The translations under genes were made by a program, and so were the position numbers. A stretch of DNA of 64,000 nucleotides, taken from the NCBI RefSeq assembly GCF_004564235.1, contig NZ_SOMN01000012.1, positions 1-64,000 on the forward strand, read 5' to 3'. Below the pieces are notes generated by a model. The model ran no database searches. It saw only the letters and a program-made list of their open reading frames with translations, and was not told where the DNA came from. The first letter of the stretch is position 1, and each line of letters starts with the position of its first letter. The stretch is from Cohnella luojiensis. GTDB lineage: Bacteria; Bacillota; Bacilli; Paenibacillales; Paenibacillaceae. This document shows, one piece after another, positions 35,477-45,419 of this stretch.

Positions 35477-35516
35477 AAAATCAGGCGCTCTATTTCGCAA
35501 TAAAGCGCCTGATTTT
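35477..35516 (-). terminator. Terminator of the first sugar importer operon
   Basis: AAAATCAGGCGCT (35477-35489) with AGCGCCTGATTTT (35504-35516); perfect 13-bp stem, T-rich on the minus strand. Confidence 0.88.
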
Positions 35517-35527
35517 AGAAAATCTTA

Positions 35528-37234
35528 TTATTTCGCTGATGCGTCGTACGCTTTTTGCAGGATTTCGAGGTAACGGTCCAATTTCAAATCTTCCAGCCCG
35601 TTAACATAGGAGTCCCAATCTTTGTCCAGGCTTTTGCTGCCGGTGACGAATTGGAGGGAATTCTCGTCAATATAAGTTTTGATGTTGGTTTGCAAGATGT
35701 TTGCCTCATCCGAATCTGCAGGGTCTATCCAAAGCGCCCAAATCGGGAAAAGCTCTTTCGGCTCGTGGCCTTCGTAAAGTTGAGTGGCTTGGTACAGGCG
35801 GCGCTCGTAGTTGGCGAAACCATCATAAATATCCGTTCCTTGAACCCAACTGTCACGGTATTCCCTCGGCATATAGAAGTGGGCCACTCCGCTCCAGGTG
35901 GCATTGCGCGGCTCTTCGCCTTCCTTGCCGGGAATCGGCTTGACTTTCGGTTCGACTCCTTCTCCAAGCGCCATGTCGCCGGGTGCCGGATCTTCCCAAT
36001 CGATGCCTTTCATACCGGATGCGCCATTCGTTTGGCCTTCGGGCGTAAACATGTAATCGACCATTTTGATCAACGCGATTTGCGCTTCCTCACTCGCCTT
36101 GTTCGTGATGGCGAATTTCGCTCCCGGAGCGACGCCGCCGCCATCATGCGTGGCGTACGATACGCCTCCAGGGCCGGTCAGCGGAGGAAGCGGATTGTAT
36201 TCCTTCGTATCTCTGCTGCTTGCGACATCGATAAAAATGGCCGGATGCATACCCGCGCCTGCACCCAGAATTTGCGCATCCGCGTTTTTGCCGATCTTAC
36301 TGAAGGCTTCCGCGTTTTGAGTGAATGCGCCAGGATCGATCAATCCTTCGTCATACAGGGACTTGATATAAGCGAGGCCTTGTTTCCATTCCGGCTTGAT
36401 CGCCGCCGATTCGACTTTTCCGTTTGTCAGGTTGAGGTGGTTCCGGTCATCGTCGTATACGAAGGCGTTCATCAGATAAGGAATCACGCGTACGCCGAAA
36501 TCCTCCGTCGATCCACTGAGGGGCACTTCGTCTTTTTTGCCGTTGCCGTTCGGATCGTCGTTTTTGAACGCTTCCAGTACTTTTTTGAAATCTTCCGGCG
36601 TCTTCGGCTGCGGTAGACCCACTTTTTCGAGCCATTTGGTGTTCAGCCACAGCTTGTTCGGATAAGAACAGTGGAAACATTGGGCGTAAGCGGGAAGTCC
36701 GTAAACTTTTCCGTCCGGGGCCGTTGCAAACGCTTTGAAGTCCGCATTGCTATCAAGTGCAGCTTTGATATTAGGCGCATACTTGTCGATGAGATCGTTG
36801 AGGGGAATCAGCACTCCTTGTTGGCCAAATTTCAACAGATCCGCCTGCGAGAATTGGTCAACATAGGCCGTCAGGATGTACGCGTCGGGGTAATCTCCGC
36901 TCGCCAGCGAAATTTGCCGTTTTTCTTTGGCGCCATCCGAGGGAACCGTCTCGAATTTGAACTTGATGTTAAACTTTTCTTCCACATGCTTGGTGAATTT
37001 ATTCGTCGGCAGGTCGATGCCGTTTTCCTGTACCGCAAACACGCTGATATCCACCGGCCCGGCCTGGGAAGCGGGTGCGGATTCGCTTGCCGGCGCGCTG
37101 CCTGACGAGGCGGGCTGCGATGCCGACGGTTCATTCTTACTTCCGGAACAAGCGGAAATGATTACGCTTATAATTAATACTAGTGCCAATAAGCCTGAGA
37201 CTCTCTTTTTCAATGTGCTTCGCTCCCTTTTCAA
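35528..37234 (-). CDS. ABC importer sugar-binding lipoprotein (LplA type)
   Basis: 568 residues. Signal peptide with lipobox near Cys29 (VIISACSGS), then a low-complexity S/A/P linker and a large periplasmic-binding-protein domain. LplA-type binding proteins of Paenibacillaceae serve oligosaccharides. It follows two permease genes in the order of the lplB-lplC-lplA systems; no ATPase gene is present, so a shared MsmX-type ATPase is expected. It is separated from lplC-like by 69 bp. Confidence 0.88.
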   Translation of the reverse strand: MKRERSTLKKRVSGLLALVLIISVIISACSGSKNEPSASQPASSGSAPASESAPASQAGPVDISVFAVQENGIDLPTNKFTKHVEEKFNIKFKFETVPSDGAKEKRQISLASGDYPDAYILTAYVDQFSQADLLKFGQQGVLIPLNDLIDKYAPNIKAALDSNADFKAFATAPDGKVYGLPAYAQCFHCSYPNKLWLNTKWLEKVGLPQPKTPEDFKKVLEAFKNDDPNGNGKKDEVPLSGSTEDFGVRVIPYLMNAFVYDDDRNHLNLTNGKVESAAIKPEWKQGLAYIKSLYDEGLIDPGAFTQNAEAFSKIGKNADAQILGAGAGMHPAIFIDVASSRDTKEYNPLPPLTGPGGVSYATHDGGGVAPGAKFAITNKASEEAQIALIKMVDYMFTPEGQTNGASGMKGIDWEDPAPGDMALGEGVEPKVKPIPGKEGEEPRNATWSGVAHFYMPREYRDSWVQGTDIYDGFANYERRLYQATQLYEGHEPKELFPIWALWIDPADSDEANILQTNIKTYIDENSLQFVTGSKSLDKDWDSYVNGLEDLKLDRYLEILQKAYDASAK

Positions 37235-37303
37235 ATGGTATTCGATTCATATCCTTGCTGTAGTACCCTACATACCCATCACTCCTCTCAAGCCAGGCGG
37301 TTT

Positions 37304-38200
37304 TTATCCTTTGATGGAACCTACCATCATTCCCTGAACGAAATAACGCTGGACAAACGGATAAATAAGAAGCACCGGCAAAGTGGCGATGACGATCAGC
37401 GAGTATTTCAACAGCTCCGTCAACTGTTGCCGTTGCACCTGCAATCCTACATCCGCGATGCCGCCGCTGTTGTTCTGGATAATAATGCTGCGCAGGATCA
37501 ATTGCAGAGGGTACAGCTTATCCGATTTAAGGTAAATCAGGGCATCGAAGTAGGCGTTCCATTGACCGACCGCATACATGAGGACCAGTACGGCAATGAT
37601 TGGTTTGGACAAAGGCAGCACCACGCTACTGATGAACCGGAAATCGCTGCAGCCGTCGATCTCGCTGGCTTCCAGCAGCTCTTCCGGGATGTTCGATTGG
37701 AAGAAGGATTTCGCGATGATCATCTGCCATACCCATATCGCGTTGGGAATGAGAACAGCCCACCGGGTATCGATCATCCCAAGCTCCCGTACCACCAAGT
37801 AGGTCGGAATCAATCCTCCGCTGAAAAGCATGGTAAAGGTAACCATAACGAGGATCGCGCTGCGGCCGTAGAACGTCTTGCGAGATAACGGGTAAGCGAT
37901 CATGATCGTCAGCACGACGCTGATCGCCGTGCCGGCGGATGTATAAATGAAGGAATTCAAGTAGCTGGTCTTGATCATGGGAGTGTACCATAACGTCAAG
38001 TATCCGGTGAAAGAGATATCGACCGGCCACAGCCATACTTGGCCGGATGTTACGGCGTGCGGACTGCTAATCGAGCTGCTGACAATGTAAATCAAGGGAT
38101 AGATCACGACAACCAGCACGATGCAGAGAATCGCGTATACGAATATCATAAAAATCTTGTCATTTGTGGAATCTTGGATCTTTCGGCTCATTGATGCCAT
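37304..38200 (-). CDS. Sugar ABC permease, LplC type
   Basis: 298 residues, six helices. The cytoplasmic EAA loop is EELLEASEIDGCSDFRFISSVVLP (consensus EAAxxDGA-G), and it ends with FVQRYFVQGMMVGSIKG, typical of the C-type permease. The ATG at 38200 has AAAGGT nine bases upstream; a GTG at 38209 directly abuts that site. Pairs with the permease at 38218. Confidence 0.9.
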   Translation of the reverse strand: MASMSRKIQDSTNDKIFMIFVYAILCIVLVVVIYPLIYIVSSSISSPHAVTSGQVWLWPVDISFTGYLTLWYTPMIKTSYLNSFIYTSAGTAISVVLTIMIAYPLSRKTFYGRSAILVMVTFTMLFSGGLIPTYLVVRELGMIDTRWAVLIPNAIWVWQMIIAKSFFQSNIPEELLEASEIDGCSDFRFISSVVLPLSKPIIAVLVLMYAVGQWNAYFDALIYLKSDKLYPLQLILRSIIIQNNSGGIADVGLQVQRQQLTELLKYSLIVIATLPVLLIYPFVQRYFVQGMMVGSIKG

Positions 38201-38217
38201 GTCCTGCACACCTTTCT

Positions 38218-39171
38218 CTACCAGATACTGTTGTTGGACAAACGTTTGGCCAAGGCGTTCACCGCGACCAGCAGCACGAGATTGATAACCGAGTTGAACA
38301 GGCCGACCGCCGTGGCGAAGCTGTAGTTTGCGTTCAACAGGCCGATTTTGTAAACATAGGTGGAGATGACCTCCGAGCTGGAGATGTTCAGCTTGTTTTG
38401 CAGCAAATAGATTTTCTCGAAGCCGAGGGCCATGACGCTCCCCACGTTGAGGATCAGAATGATGGTGATAGTGGGAAGGATCCCCGGCAAATCCACGTTC
38501 ATGATTTTCTGGATGCGGGATGCCCCGTCAACTTTGGCCGCTTCATACAGCGTAGGGTCGACCGCCGCCAGGGCGGCGAGATAGACGACCGCCGAGTAAC
38601 CGGCCGTCTGCCAGATGTCCGACCATACAAAGATGGAGGAGAACATGCCCGGATCTCCAAGATAGTTCTTCGATTCCAGTCCGAAGTAGTTAAAAGCCGT
38701 ATTGACGAAGCCGAGTCTGGGAGCGAGGAACAGCATGATGATGGATACCATGACAACCGTCGAAATAAAGTAAGGCGCGAACGATACGAGCTGAACAAGC
38801 CGTTTGAATTTTGCGCTTCGCACTTCATTCAGCATCAGAGCAAGCAGAATCGGAATCGGGAATCCCGCCAGCAGCTGGTAGAAACTGATCACAAGCGTAT
38901 TTTTCACCAGTGTCCAGAAGACGGGGTTTTCAAAAAACATTCTGAAGTGCTTGAACCCGACCCAAGGACTCCCCCAAATTCCTTTGATGACGTTGTAGTC
39001 CTTGAACGCAAGAACCGCATTCACCATCGGATAATACTTAAAAATCAGAAAGAACAATACCGGCGGTATGACGAGCAGGTATAACTGCCAATGTTTCCTG
39101 AAGCTCATTCCAGCTTCTTCGAATACCCCCCGTTTAATATTGCGCGTCACGGTATTACGATTTAATGCCAT
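38218..39171 (-). CDS. Sugar ABC permease, LplB type
   Basis: 317 residues from ATG 39171, which follows GGAGAAAGAG; the open frame upstream to 39318 crosses the promoter and is not coding. Six helices; QLYLLVIPPVLFFLIFKYYP near the start and the EAA loop LYEAAKVDGASRIQKIMNVDLPG. It is first gene of the importer operon (permease, permease, binding protein), behind a cre-like operator. Confidence 0.9.
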   Translation of the reverse strand: MALNRNTVTRNIKRGVFEEAGMSFRKHWQLYLLVIPPVLFFLIFKYYPMVNAVLAFKDYNVIKGIWGSPWVGFKHFRMFFENPVFWTLVKNTLVISFYQLLAGFPIPILLALMLNEVRSAKFKRLVQLVSFAPYFISTVVMVSIIMLFLAPRLGFVNTAFNYFGLESKNYLGDPGMFSSIFVWSDIWQTAGYSAVVYLAALAAVDPTLYEAAKVDGASRIQKIMNVDLPGILPTITIILILNVGSVMALGFEKIYLLQNKLNISSSEVISTYVYKIGLLNANYSFATAVGLFNSVINLVLLVAVNALAKRLSNNSIW

Positions 39172-39217
39172 CTCTTTCTCCAGAACAATCCCTCCTAATT
39201 CAGTTGCCACAGCTAAA

Positions 39218-39231
39218 TGATAGCGCTTTCT
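39218..39231 (-). promoter_or_regulatory. cre-like operator before the importer operon
   Basis: AGAAAGCGCTATCA on the minus strand matches the CcpA cre consensus TGWAANCGNTNWCA at all but the first base. It follows directly on a -10-like TATGATAAT, so binding would block transcription. A nearly identical site stands before the GH95 gene (44218-44231). A LacI-type local repressor is an alternative reader. Confidence 0.55.
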
Positions 39232-39385
39232 AGAAATTATCATAGTGGAAGACGGCTTTTGTCGAACAGGTACATTTAGGTAGTTTGGCGTACAAATCCC
39301 CCTTTTTCGGGGGTTCAAATGTCCATTGGTACGTACAATTATCTGTAGTTGTCTTATCCGAGACTATTTTTCGCTTTAATCAAAA

Positions 39386-39412
39386 AAAGACCGTTAGGTG
39401 GAAACGGTCTTT
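39386..39412 (-). terminator. Terminator of the AraC sensor-regulator gene
   Basis: AAAGACCGTT with AACGGTCTTT and flanking A/T runs on both sides. Confidence 0.85.
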
Positions 39413-39439
39413 TTGTTTGATTTGGTTCCTTGATATCGG

Positions 39440-41740
39440 TCATTCCTGGGCGGATAATCTATACACGCTTGGGGAAATGCCAATGACCCGTTTGAAAGCT
39501 CTCCGGAAGGAATGCGAGCTATTATAACCGACCCTCGATGCGATTTCGTCGACTGTAAATTCGTTATCCCTTAATAACAACGCGGCGTGATCCATTCTGA
39601 CTTTCTCCAGATAATCGGATAGATTCATCCCGGTCACTTCTTTGAACAATTGGGAAATATATTTCTCCGGACGTTCCACCTGTTCGGCTACCCGGTACAA
39701 GGTAAGCTCGGAGTTGGAGTAAGTTTCCTTGATATATTGTTTGATCTGCTCGACAATTCTCGTATGACCTTCGTTTTTCTTGCTAATAATCAGGCCGCAC
39801 AACGCTTCCATGATTCCTGTCATCTCTTCATGAATCGATTCAATCGAGCTCGTCTCCTGGATATCTATAATCTGGTTTTTGACGGATTCGAAAAGATCGG
39901 ATTCCAGGAAAGCTTTCTGGTCAAGCAATTTCAAGAAAGTTCCTTTCAATTCCCTGACCAGCTGATGTTTCATCTCGACGGAAAGCTCCCGATGCTCCGT
40001 GTTCTGCGAGATGATGGATTGAAATATCCGTTTGGCTTCTTCGATTTCCCCCGCTCTGATCGTGCTGATCATCCGAAGTTCGATATCAAGAGGATAATAG
40101 TAGGTCGAGCTATCCATTCGAGTCTCATCGAACCATGATATGTCTTTTTTATTCGAATGTAGGGCGTATTCCATCGCCTGTTTGGCTTGTTCGAAAGAAT
40201 AGCTTATTTCCGTTTCCGAAGTGAAAAGATCGCCTAAAGCGGCTGTAACAGATATTCTGTACTCCGAAAACACGAGCCCGGAAAGATGAGTCAATGTTTT
40301 CGTTATTTCCTCCCTGCCGATTTCATTAGCCGTCATCCGATCCTCGAACGCGAATAAGAAGACAATCTTATCGGAGCTGATATCCGTCATCGGGATCGGA
40401 CTTCCCGTTGCGAGGAGCGCTTGCTTCAAGATCAATCTTGCCACGTTAAGCTCGTTGAGTATATCCACGTTATCCATGCCGGAATAGCCATTTATCTGTA
40501 GAATCCCAACATAACCAGTATTACCGTTCAAGCCGGAGTTCGACTGGACGGCTGCGGCAATGATCTCGTCCCGCGATTGAAACTCTCCCGCGATCAGTCG
40601 CTTGAGAAAAGCGTCCCGCACGAGAGGAAGTTGACGATGCAGTTCAGATTCCAGTCGCTTGTTGTTCGTGAGCATCTCGGAAATGTTTCCGTGCAAGAAA
40701 TCGTACTCGTTGCGTCCGGCATTCCCGTCTTGGCCGAATTGCTCTTTCATGACGCCTACCAGCCGATTGATCGGAGCGCTGTTCCGGTAAGAAAGCAGCA
40801 AGCCCACGAGCAGACCGATCAGTAGTGCGATACCGGTTACAGACCAAGTGATGTATTTGATCTTATTCGCATTCTCAAGCAAGGTGTGCCTCGGAATTCC
40901 GGCCCGGTATACCCAATCGTTCGTCTTAGAACGGATCGTGATGACAAGATCATCTTCGTAAAATTGGCTAACCTTTTCATTATCGAAGCGACTATCCGAA
41001 GACAATTTCTCCACGTATTGCTCATCGATTCCCTGTAACCCAATGGTATGGCCTTGCGCATCGGTTATATGAGTCCATCCTCCATATCGGTCAGTAATGC
41101 CCGAGAGCAGGGTTGTTATCTTTTTTTGATCGATAATGACGACTACGATAGCGGGTGATGAACCGTTGAAGCTGTCTAGCGGTAACGATTGCATGTAGGT
41201 GACGACGGAGGTCTGCGTGTCTTTGTTGACAAAAGGGGTAAGAGGCATGGTCTCGCTTCTGTGTGTCATTTCAAGAATATTACTCTTCCACTCCGTAAAG
41301 GAGAGATCTCTATACTTATAACTATCGTAATAATGTTCAGGTCGGAAATACGCCGATCCGGGCGTTAGCACGACATTATAATTTTTGAGGTAGACGAAAT
41401 AATGCTCAAGAAAATCGTTAGTTTGACCAAATGTCAGAACGTCCCTCATCATTTTCCATATGCCGTAAACGTTAGACTTATCGTCGGAGCTCTTCTCGTT
41501 CATCAAGACGCTCAAATCTTGATTAATCGCAAGCTGTCTCGTAAACCCTTCAACTTCGGCCATTCTTCGCTCCAAGATTTCTTTGCTCTTCTGAAGCTGA
41601 GTCACGCTGTTCTCGATCGAGACGGATTGGGTGACTGAAATCGAAGTACGGTACGACATATATCCGGCAATGCTTGGGATTAACAGAATGATAATATAGG
41701 AGATCAGGAATCTTCTGAACACTCTGGAATACCTAGGCAC
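39440..41740 (-). CDS. Membrane-bound AraC-family sensor-regulator of the importer locus
   Basis: 766 residues. A membrane helix at the N terminus (FRRFLISYIIILLIPSIAGY), an extracellular sensor region (about 40-275), a second helix near 290 (ITWSVTGIALLIGLLVGLLL), a linker domain and a C-terminal AraC double helix-turn-helix (LTLYRVAEQVERPEKYISQL and EFTVDEIASRVGYNSSHSFR). Such one-component regulators activate adjacent glycan-uptake operons in Paenibacillus. GTG 41740 is the start, seven bases after AAAGGAGG; the frame upstream overlaps a cre-like site. The gene points toward the importer operon. Confidence 0.88.
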   Translation of the reverse strand: MPRYSRVFRRFLISYIIILLIPSIAGYMSYRTSISVTQSVSIENSVTQLQKSKEILERRMAEVEGFTRQLAINQDLSVLMNEKSSDDKSNVYGIWKMMRDVLTFGQTNDFLEHYFVYLKNYNVVLTPGSAYFRPEHYYDSYKYRDLSFTEWKSNILEMTHRSETMPLTPFVNKDTQTSVVTYMQSLPLDSFNGSSPAIVVVIIDQKKITTLLSGITDRYGGWTHITDAQGHTIGLQGIDEQYVEKLSSDSRFDNEKVSQFYEDDLVITIRSKTNDWVYRAGIPRHTLLENANKIKYITWSVTGIALLIGLLVGLLLSYRNSAPINRLVGVMKEQFGQDGNAGRNEYDFLHGNISEMLTNNKRLESELHRQLPLVRDAFLKRLIAGEFQSRDEIIAAAVQSNSGLNGNTGYVGILQINGYSGMDNVDILNELNVARLILKQALLATGSPIPMTDISSDKIVFLFAFEDRMTANEIGREEITKTLTHLSGLVFSEYRISVTAALGDLFTSETEISYSFEQAKQAMEYALHSNKKDISWFDETRMDSSTYYYPLDIELRMISTIRAGEIEEAKRIFQSIISQNTEHRELSVEMKHQLVRELKGTFLKLLDQKAFLESDLFESVKNQIIDIQETSSIESIHEEMTGIMEALCGLIISKKNEGHTRIVEQIKQYIKETYSNSELTLYRVAEQVERPEKYISQLFKEVTGMNLSDYLEKVRMDHAALLLRDNEFTVDEIASRVGYNSSHSFRRAFKRVIGISPSVYRLSAQE

Positions 41741-41761
41741 GAACAATCCTCCTTTCTCGAT

Positions 41762-41775
41762 TGAGAGCGTTATCA
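41762..41775 (-). promoter_or_regulatory. cre-like site before the AraC sensor-regulator
   Basis: TGATAACGCTCTCA on the minus strand matches the cre consensus at 13 of 14 positions, 22 bp before the GTG start. Carbon catabolite repression of the regulator is therefore likely. Confidence 0.55.
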
Positions 41776-41816
41776 TAACCGATCAAAGCCTATTCTGCAA
41801 TAGTTTGCGTAGAAAA

Positions 41817-41852
41817 AAGCAACTGACGATAAGGAACTTACCGTAGTTGCTT
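41817..41852 (-). terminator. Terminator of the GH95 gene
   Basis: AAGCAACT (41817-41824) pairs with AGTTGCTT (41845-41852), with inner pairing; on the minus strand followed by TTTTTTCT. Confidence 0.75.
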
Positions 41853-41881
41853 ATTCTCTAAGATTTTTTCGTTAAATGTCG

Positions 41882-44191
41882 CTAAACGATGCGCAGTTGA
41901 CTATCTATCTTGTAGACGCGTCCTTGTTCTAGATCGAGGTGAACCGTCTGCTTCCCGTGCCTCAACGAAGTCTGTCCGTCCGCGTATGCTTTAATCCTAG
42001 CTTCAATCAAACTGCCGTTCTTCCATGCGATATCCACTTCCGCGTTCCCCTTGGCCCGCAGTCCGGTAACCTCGCCCGTCTTCCATTGCTCCGGCAATGC
42101 GGGCAGCAAGTCGATTTCTCCCGCATGGCTCTGCAGAAGCATCTCCGCGATAGCCGCCGTCCCTCCGAAATTACCGTCCGCGACGAAAATATTCGTCTCG
42201 GCTCCCGCAATTCCCGCCTTGGAAAACGTAAACAAGTTGTCGAAGCACAATCTTCCGATTAGATAGGTTAATTGCTTGTGAGCATTCGCCCCGTCCTTTA
42301 ACCTGGCGAAGCTCGCCGCGATCATCGCTAGCGTAAATTCCACGTCCTCCAGGTCGGAGCGTCCCATTCGGTTCTCGAGCGTCGTTCTCGCCGCGGCGCT
42401 TAAATCGGGCGTTCCGCGCGGCGTTACTTGATTGCCCGGATAGAGTCCGAACAGATGGGACAAATGCCTATGGTCAGGCTGGGCTTCCCCATAATCCTCA
42501 AGCCACTCCTGCAGCTGTCCCCTCTTGCCGATCTGCAGCGGAGGCAGCAAAGAGATCGATTGCTTCAGCTTCTCCCTGAACTCGGGATCCGTATCTAAAG
42601 CTTCGGCGGAGGTCAAGCAGAATTCGAACAAGTCCCGAACCAGCATCTGGTCCATCGTCGATCCCATCGATAAATGGTGGACTTCGCTTTCCTCCTCGCC
42701 GATATAGAAGCTATTTTCCGGAGAATTGGATGGTCCCGTTACCAGCCACCCGTATTTCGGATGGACGCTCATGTAATCCAGAAAGAAGGCCGCCGCTTCT
42801 TTCATAACGGGATAAGCCGTCTTTCTTAGGAATTCGCTATCCAAGCCGAACTCGTAATGCTCGCGAAGGTGGGTCGCCAGCCATAAACCGCCCGTTACGT
42901 TCATCCCCCAGGAATATCCCCAGCCCGGCGACGCGAATCCCCATGCGTTGGTGAACACATGCGCTACCCAACCCTCGCAGCCGTAGAATGCTTTTGCGGC
43001 CGATTTGCCCGCGACGGATAACTTTTCCACGAAAGCCATCAAGGGAACATGACATTCCGCCAGATTGCCCGTCTCCGCCGGATAATAATTCATCTCCGTG
43101 TTCACGTCAAGATGGTAGTCGCAGCTCCATTGCATGCGGTTCGCTTCCCCGTCGTTCCATATTCCCTGTAAATTCATCGGCAGGGGAGAATCCTCGCGGG
43201 AACCCGCTATCATTAAGTAACGGCCATACTGGTAAAATAAAGCGAACAGCTGCGGGTCTTCCCCTTGACCGTCCATGAGCATACGTATTCTTTCGTCGGT
43301 CGGAAGCTCCGAACGAACGGAACTCCCAAGCTCGAGGCTCACCCGCGAATAAAGCTTGCGGTAATCGGCAACGTGATCCTCCCTCAGGCGCTCGTATCCT
43401 TTGGATATCGCTTGCTCCAGCTGCCTGGCGCTTTCCCGGGTCCAGTCCTCGCCGCTTCTCCCGTATTCGGTCGCGACGGCGAAGTAAATGATCGCCTCGT
43501 CGGCGTTCTTGACGGCAATGCTGCCCGCTTCTCCTACGACCGTTCCGCCCCTGGCGACTACTTTGACTCTTCCCCGGGATAAGACGCCGCAGCTTCCGTC
43601 GCTATGCATGTCTTCCGTTGCTTGACCCGCGAATTCGATCGTTCCATCGTCTGAAACGGTAGTCGTGAAATGCGGCGTCCTGCCTTCAAGCCCCAGAACG
43701 AAGGACAGTCCTCCGGATTGTTCGCTGCGGATCCGGGAAACCACGATGCCGTCCGCATGCGAAGAGAAAACCTCCCGAGTGCGGCTTTTCCCGTTAACCT
43801 TGTAAGAATGATAAACGATTGCGTCTTCTAGATTGAGCTCGCGCCCGAATTGTTCGCCTTGCTCGTCGTTGAAGCGCAGCTTAACGTCGCATAACGTCAA
43901 GTTCGTACCGAAGTTCTTCTTGGTGGGCTCAAGAACTTGCTGGGCAAGTTTCTCCCCTTGGCGATAGTCTCCTGCAAAGAAAAGCTCCCTCATTCGCTTA
44001 AGATCCGCTTTGCCTTGCGAAGTGCTCTCGATCTCTTCCGGTTGGCCTGACCAATAAGTGACTTCCGTCATGCTCCATATTTCGGACTCTATCCCGCCTT
44101 GGATGACGGCACCCAATCTTCCGTTTCCTATTGGAAGTCCTTCCGACCAGTTCATCGCAGGACGCGAATACCGAAGCTTCATTCCATCCAT
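41882..44191 (-). CDS. GH95 alpha-L-fucosidase (cytosolic)
   Basis: 769 residues, no signal peptide, so it acts on imported oligosaccharides. N-terminal domain WSEGLPIGNGRLGAVIQGGI; catalytic barrel with LQGIWND, DYHLDVNTEMNYYPAE (containing the conserved Asn pair) and TGPSNSPEN (catalytic Glu). C-terminal NIFVADGNFGGTAAIAEMLL and LLPALPEQW are family hallmarks. It releases alpha-1,2-linked L-fucose, or L-galactose in some relatives. Starts downstream of a cre-like operator and ends in its own terminator. Confidence 0.92.
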   Translation of the reverse strand: MDGMKLRYSRPAMNWSEGLPIGNGRLGAVIQGGIESEIWSMTEVTYWSGQPEEIESTSQGKADLKRMRELFFAGDYRQGEKLAQQVLEPTKKNFGTNLTLCDVKLRFNDEQGEQFGRELNLEDAIVYHSYKVNGKSRTREVFSSHADGIVVSRIRSEQSGGLSFVLGLEGRTPHFTTTVSDDGTIEFAGQATEDMHSDGSCGVLSRGRVKVVARGGTVVGEAGSIAVKNADEAIIYFAVATEYGRSGEDWTRESARQLEQAISKGYERLREDHVADYRKLYSRVSLELGSSVRSELPTDERIRMLMDGQGEDPQLFALFYQYGRYLMIAGSREDSPLPMNLQGIWNDGEANRMQWSCDYHLDVNTEMNYYPAETGNLAECHVPLMAFVEKLSVAGKSAAKAFYGCEGWVAHVFTNAWGFASPGWGYSWGMNVTGGLWLATHLREHYEFGLDSEFLRKTAYPVMKEAAAFFLDYMSVHPKYGWLVTGPSNSPENSFYIGEEESEVHHLSMGSTMDQMLVRDLFEFCLTSAEALDTDPEFREKLKQSISLLPPLQIGKRGQLQEWLEDYGEAQPDHRHLSHLFGLYPGNQVTPRGTPDLSAAARTTLENRMGRSDLEDVEFTLAMIAASFARLKDGANAHKQLTYLIGRLCFDNLFTFSKAGIAGAETNIFVADGNFGGTAAIAEMLLQSHAGEIDLLPALPEQWKTGEVTGLRAKGNAEVDIAWKNGSLIEARIKAYADGQTSLRHGKQTVHLDLEQGRVYKIDSQLRIV

Positions 44192-44217
44192 GTTGCACCA
44201 TCCCGTAATTAGAATCT

Positions 44218-44231
44218 TGTTAGCGCTTTCT
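44218..44231 (-). promoter_or_regulatory. cre-like operator before the GH95 gene
   Basis: AGAAAGCGCTAACA on the minus strand, 13 of 14 matches to the cre consensus, 27 bp before the ATG. Shares AGAAAGCGCTA with the site at 39218-39231, which suggests that both units answer to the same regulator. Confidence 0.55.
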
Positions 44232-44303
44232 AATACGAAATGTTACCCGATTTCCGGATTCCCCGTAAGGTACATTTTTGGTTTTTAACGTACGATTTTC
44301 CTT

Positions 44304-45401
44304 CTATTTGACCCGGTATTCGTCAAAATAACGCGGAATGATCGTTGTCGAAGCCCCTGGTTGCTGGGGAAGAGCGTAGAATCCGTCTTTCACGGTTGCC
44401 GGTTCTTCGAAAATGTGGCGAATCCACGGAATGTACTCGAGCATGATCGCGTTCGGAGTGGCGGCAACGAGATGCTGATGAATCTGTCCCATATCGCCGA
44501 CGTGCGGACATACGGGCAGATCGTATGCCGCGGCGAGCCCGGCAACTTGCAGCCATTCCGTAATGCCGGCTACCCTGGTTACGTCCACTTGAACGTATTC
44601 GACGGCACCCTTCTCGATATAATCTCGGAAAGCGTATTTATTATAGACGTGCTCGCCCAGCGCTATAGGCACGTTTAATTCGTCGGCCAGTTTACGATGA
44701 TTGCCGACGTCGTCCGGGTTAAGCGGTTCCTCGAGCCAGATCAGATCGAACTGCTCCAGCTTCTTGCCCCAGGTCATCGCCGTCGTGATATTCCATTGCT
44801 GGTTCACGTCGATCATCAATCCGATGTCGTCGCCGATCGCCTTGCGTACGGCTTGAACCCGATCGAAGTCTTCGCGCGGATCCGGCTTGCCGACCTTCAT
44901 TTTCACCGCGGAGAAGCCTTGCTCTAGAATGGCGCCCATGTCCTCGATCAATCTCTCCTTGCTCCAGTTCAGCCAACCGCCGTTCGTGTTGTAAGCCTTG
45001 ATCTTATCCGGCTTATGCCCGCCAAGGTATTGCCATAACGGCTTGTTCGCCGATTTGGACATGATGTCCCATAAGGCGATATCGACGGCGGCCAGCGCCA
45101 TATGGGTAATCCCCGCTCTCCCGATCCAGTGCATCGGTCCGAAGCGAAGCTCATCCCAAATCTGCTTGACCATGAAAGGATCCTTGCCGATCAGCGCCGG
45201 CGCGTAATACAGATCGATCGTCTGAGCGATCATCTCGTCTCCATTCGCGCAGGTTCCGGTATAACCGTAACCGGTGATGCCTTCGTCCGTGCGAATGCGA
45301 ATCCCCGTTACTCCCCAATGGGTCGCGATGTTAATGGCGTCCGTGATCGGCGGAGTGATAGGGACGTGCAGGATAAAGCTTTCCGCGCTTATGATTTTCA
45401 T
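44304..45401 (-). CDS. Enolase-superfamily sugar-acid dehydratase (mandelate racemase type)
   Basis: 365 residues. The active-site residues of the mandelate racemase group are visible: the KxK of SAVKMKVG, metal ligands Asp in MIDVNQQW, Glu in WLEEPL and Glu in LGEHVY, and the His base in PHVGDM. Substrates in the subgroup include L-fuconate, L-rhamnonate and D-galactonate; the position beside a fucosidase gene and an SDR makes L-fuconate the best guess, unproven. It starts 18 bp after the SDR stop and belongs to the same operon. Confidence 0.82.
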   Translation of the reverse strand: MKIISAESFILHVPITPPITDAINIATHWGVTGIRIRTDEGITGYGYTGTCANGDEMIAQTIDLYYAPALIGKDPFMVKQIWDELRFGPMHWIGRAGITHMALAAVDIALWDIMSKSANKPLWQYLGGHKPDKIKAYNTNGGWLNWSKERLIEDMGAILEQGFSAVKMKVGKPDPREDFDRVQAVRKAIGDDIGLMIDVNQQWNITTAMTWGKKLEQFDLIWLEEPLNPDDVGNHRKLADELNVPIALGEHVYNKYAFRDYIEKGAVEYVQVDVTRVAGITEWLQVAGLAAAYDLPVCPHVGDMGQIHQHLVAATPNAIMLEYIPWIRHIFEEPATVKDGFYALPQQPGASTTIIPRYFDEYRVK

Positions 45402-45419
45402 TATGATTTCCTCCCTTGT

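Noticed and set aside
35555..36616. 353-codon plus-strand frame
   Set aside because: Antisense to the binding-protein gene 35528-37234, which has a lipobox, ribosome-binding site and family similarity. The antisense frame has no start signal and no recognisable domain.
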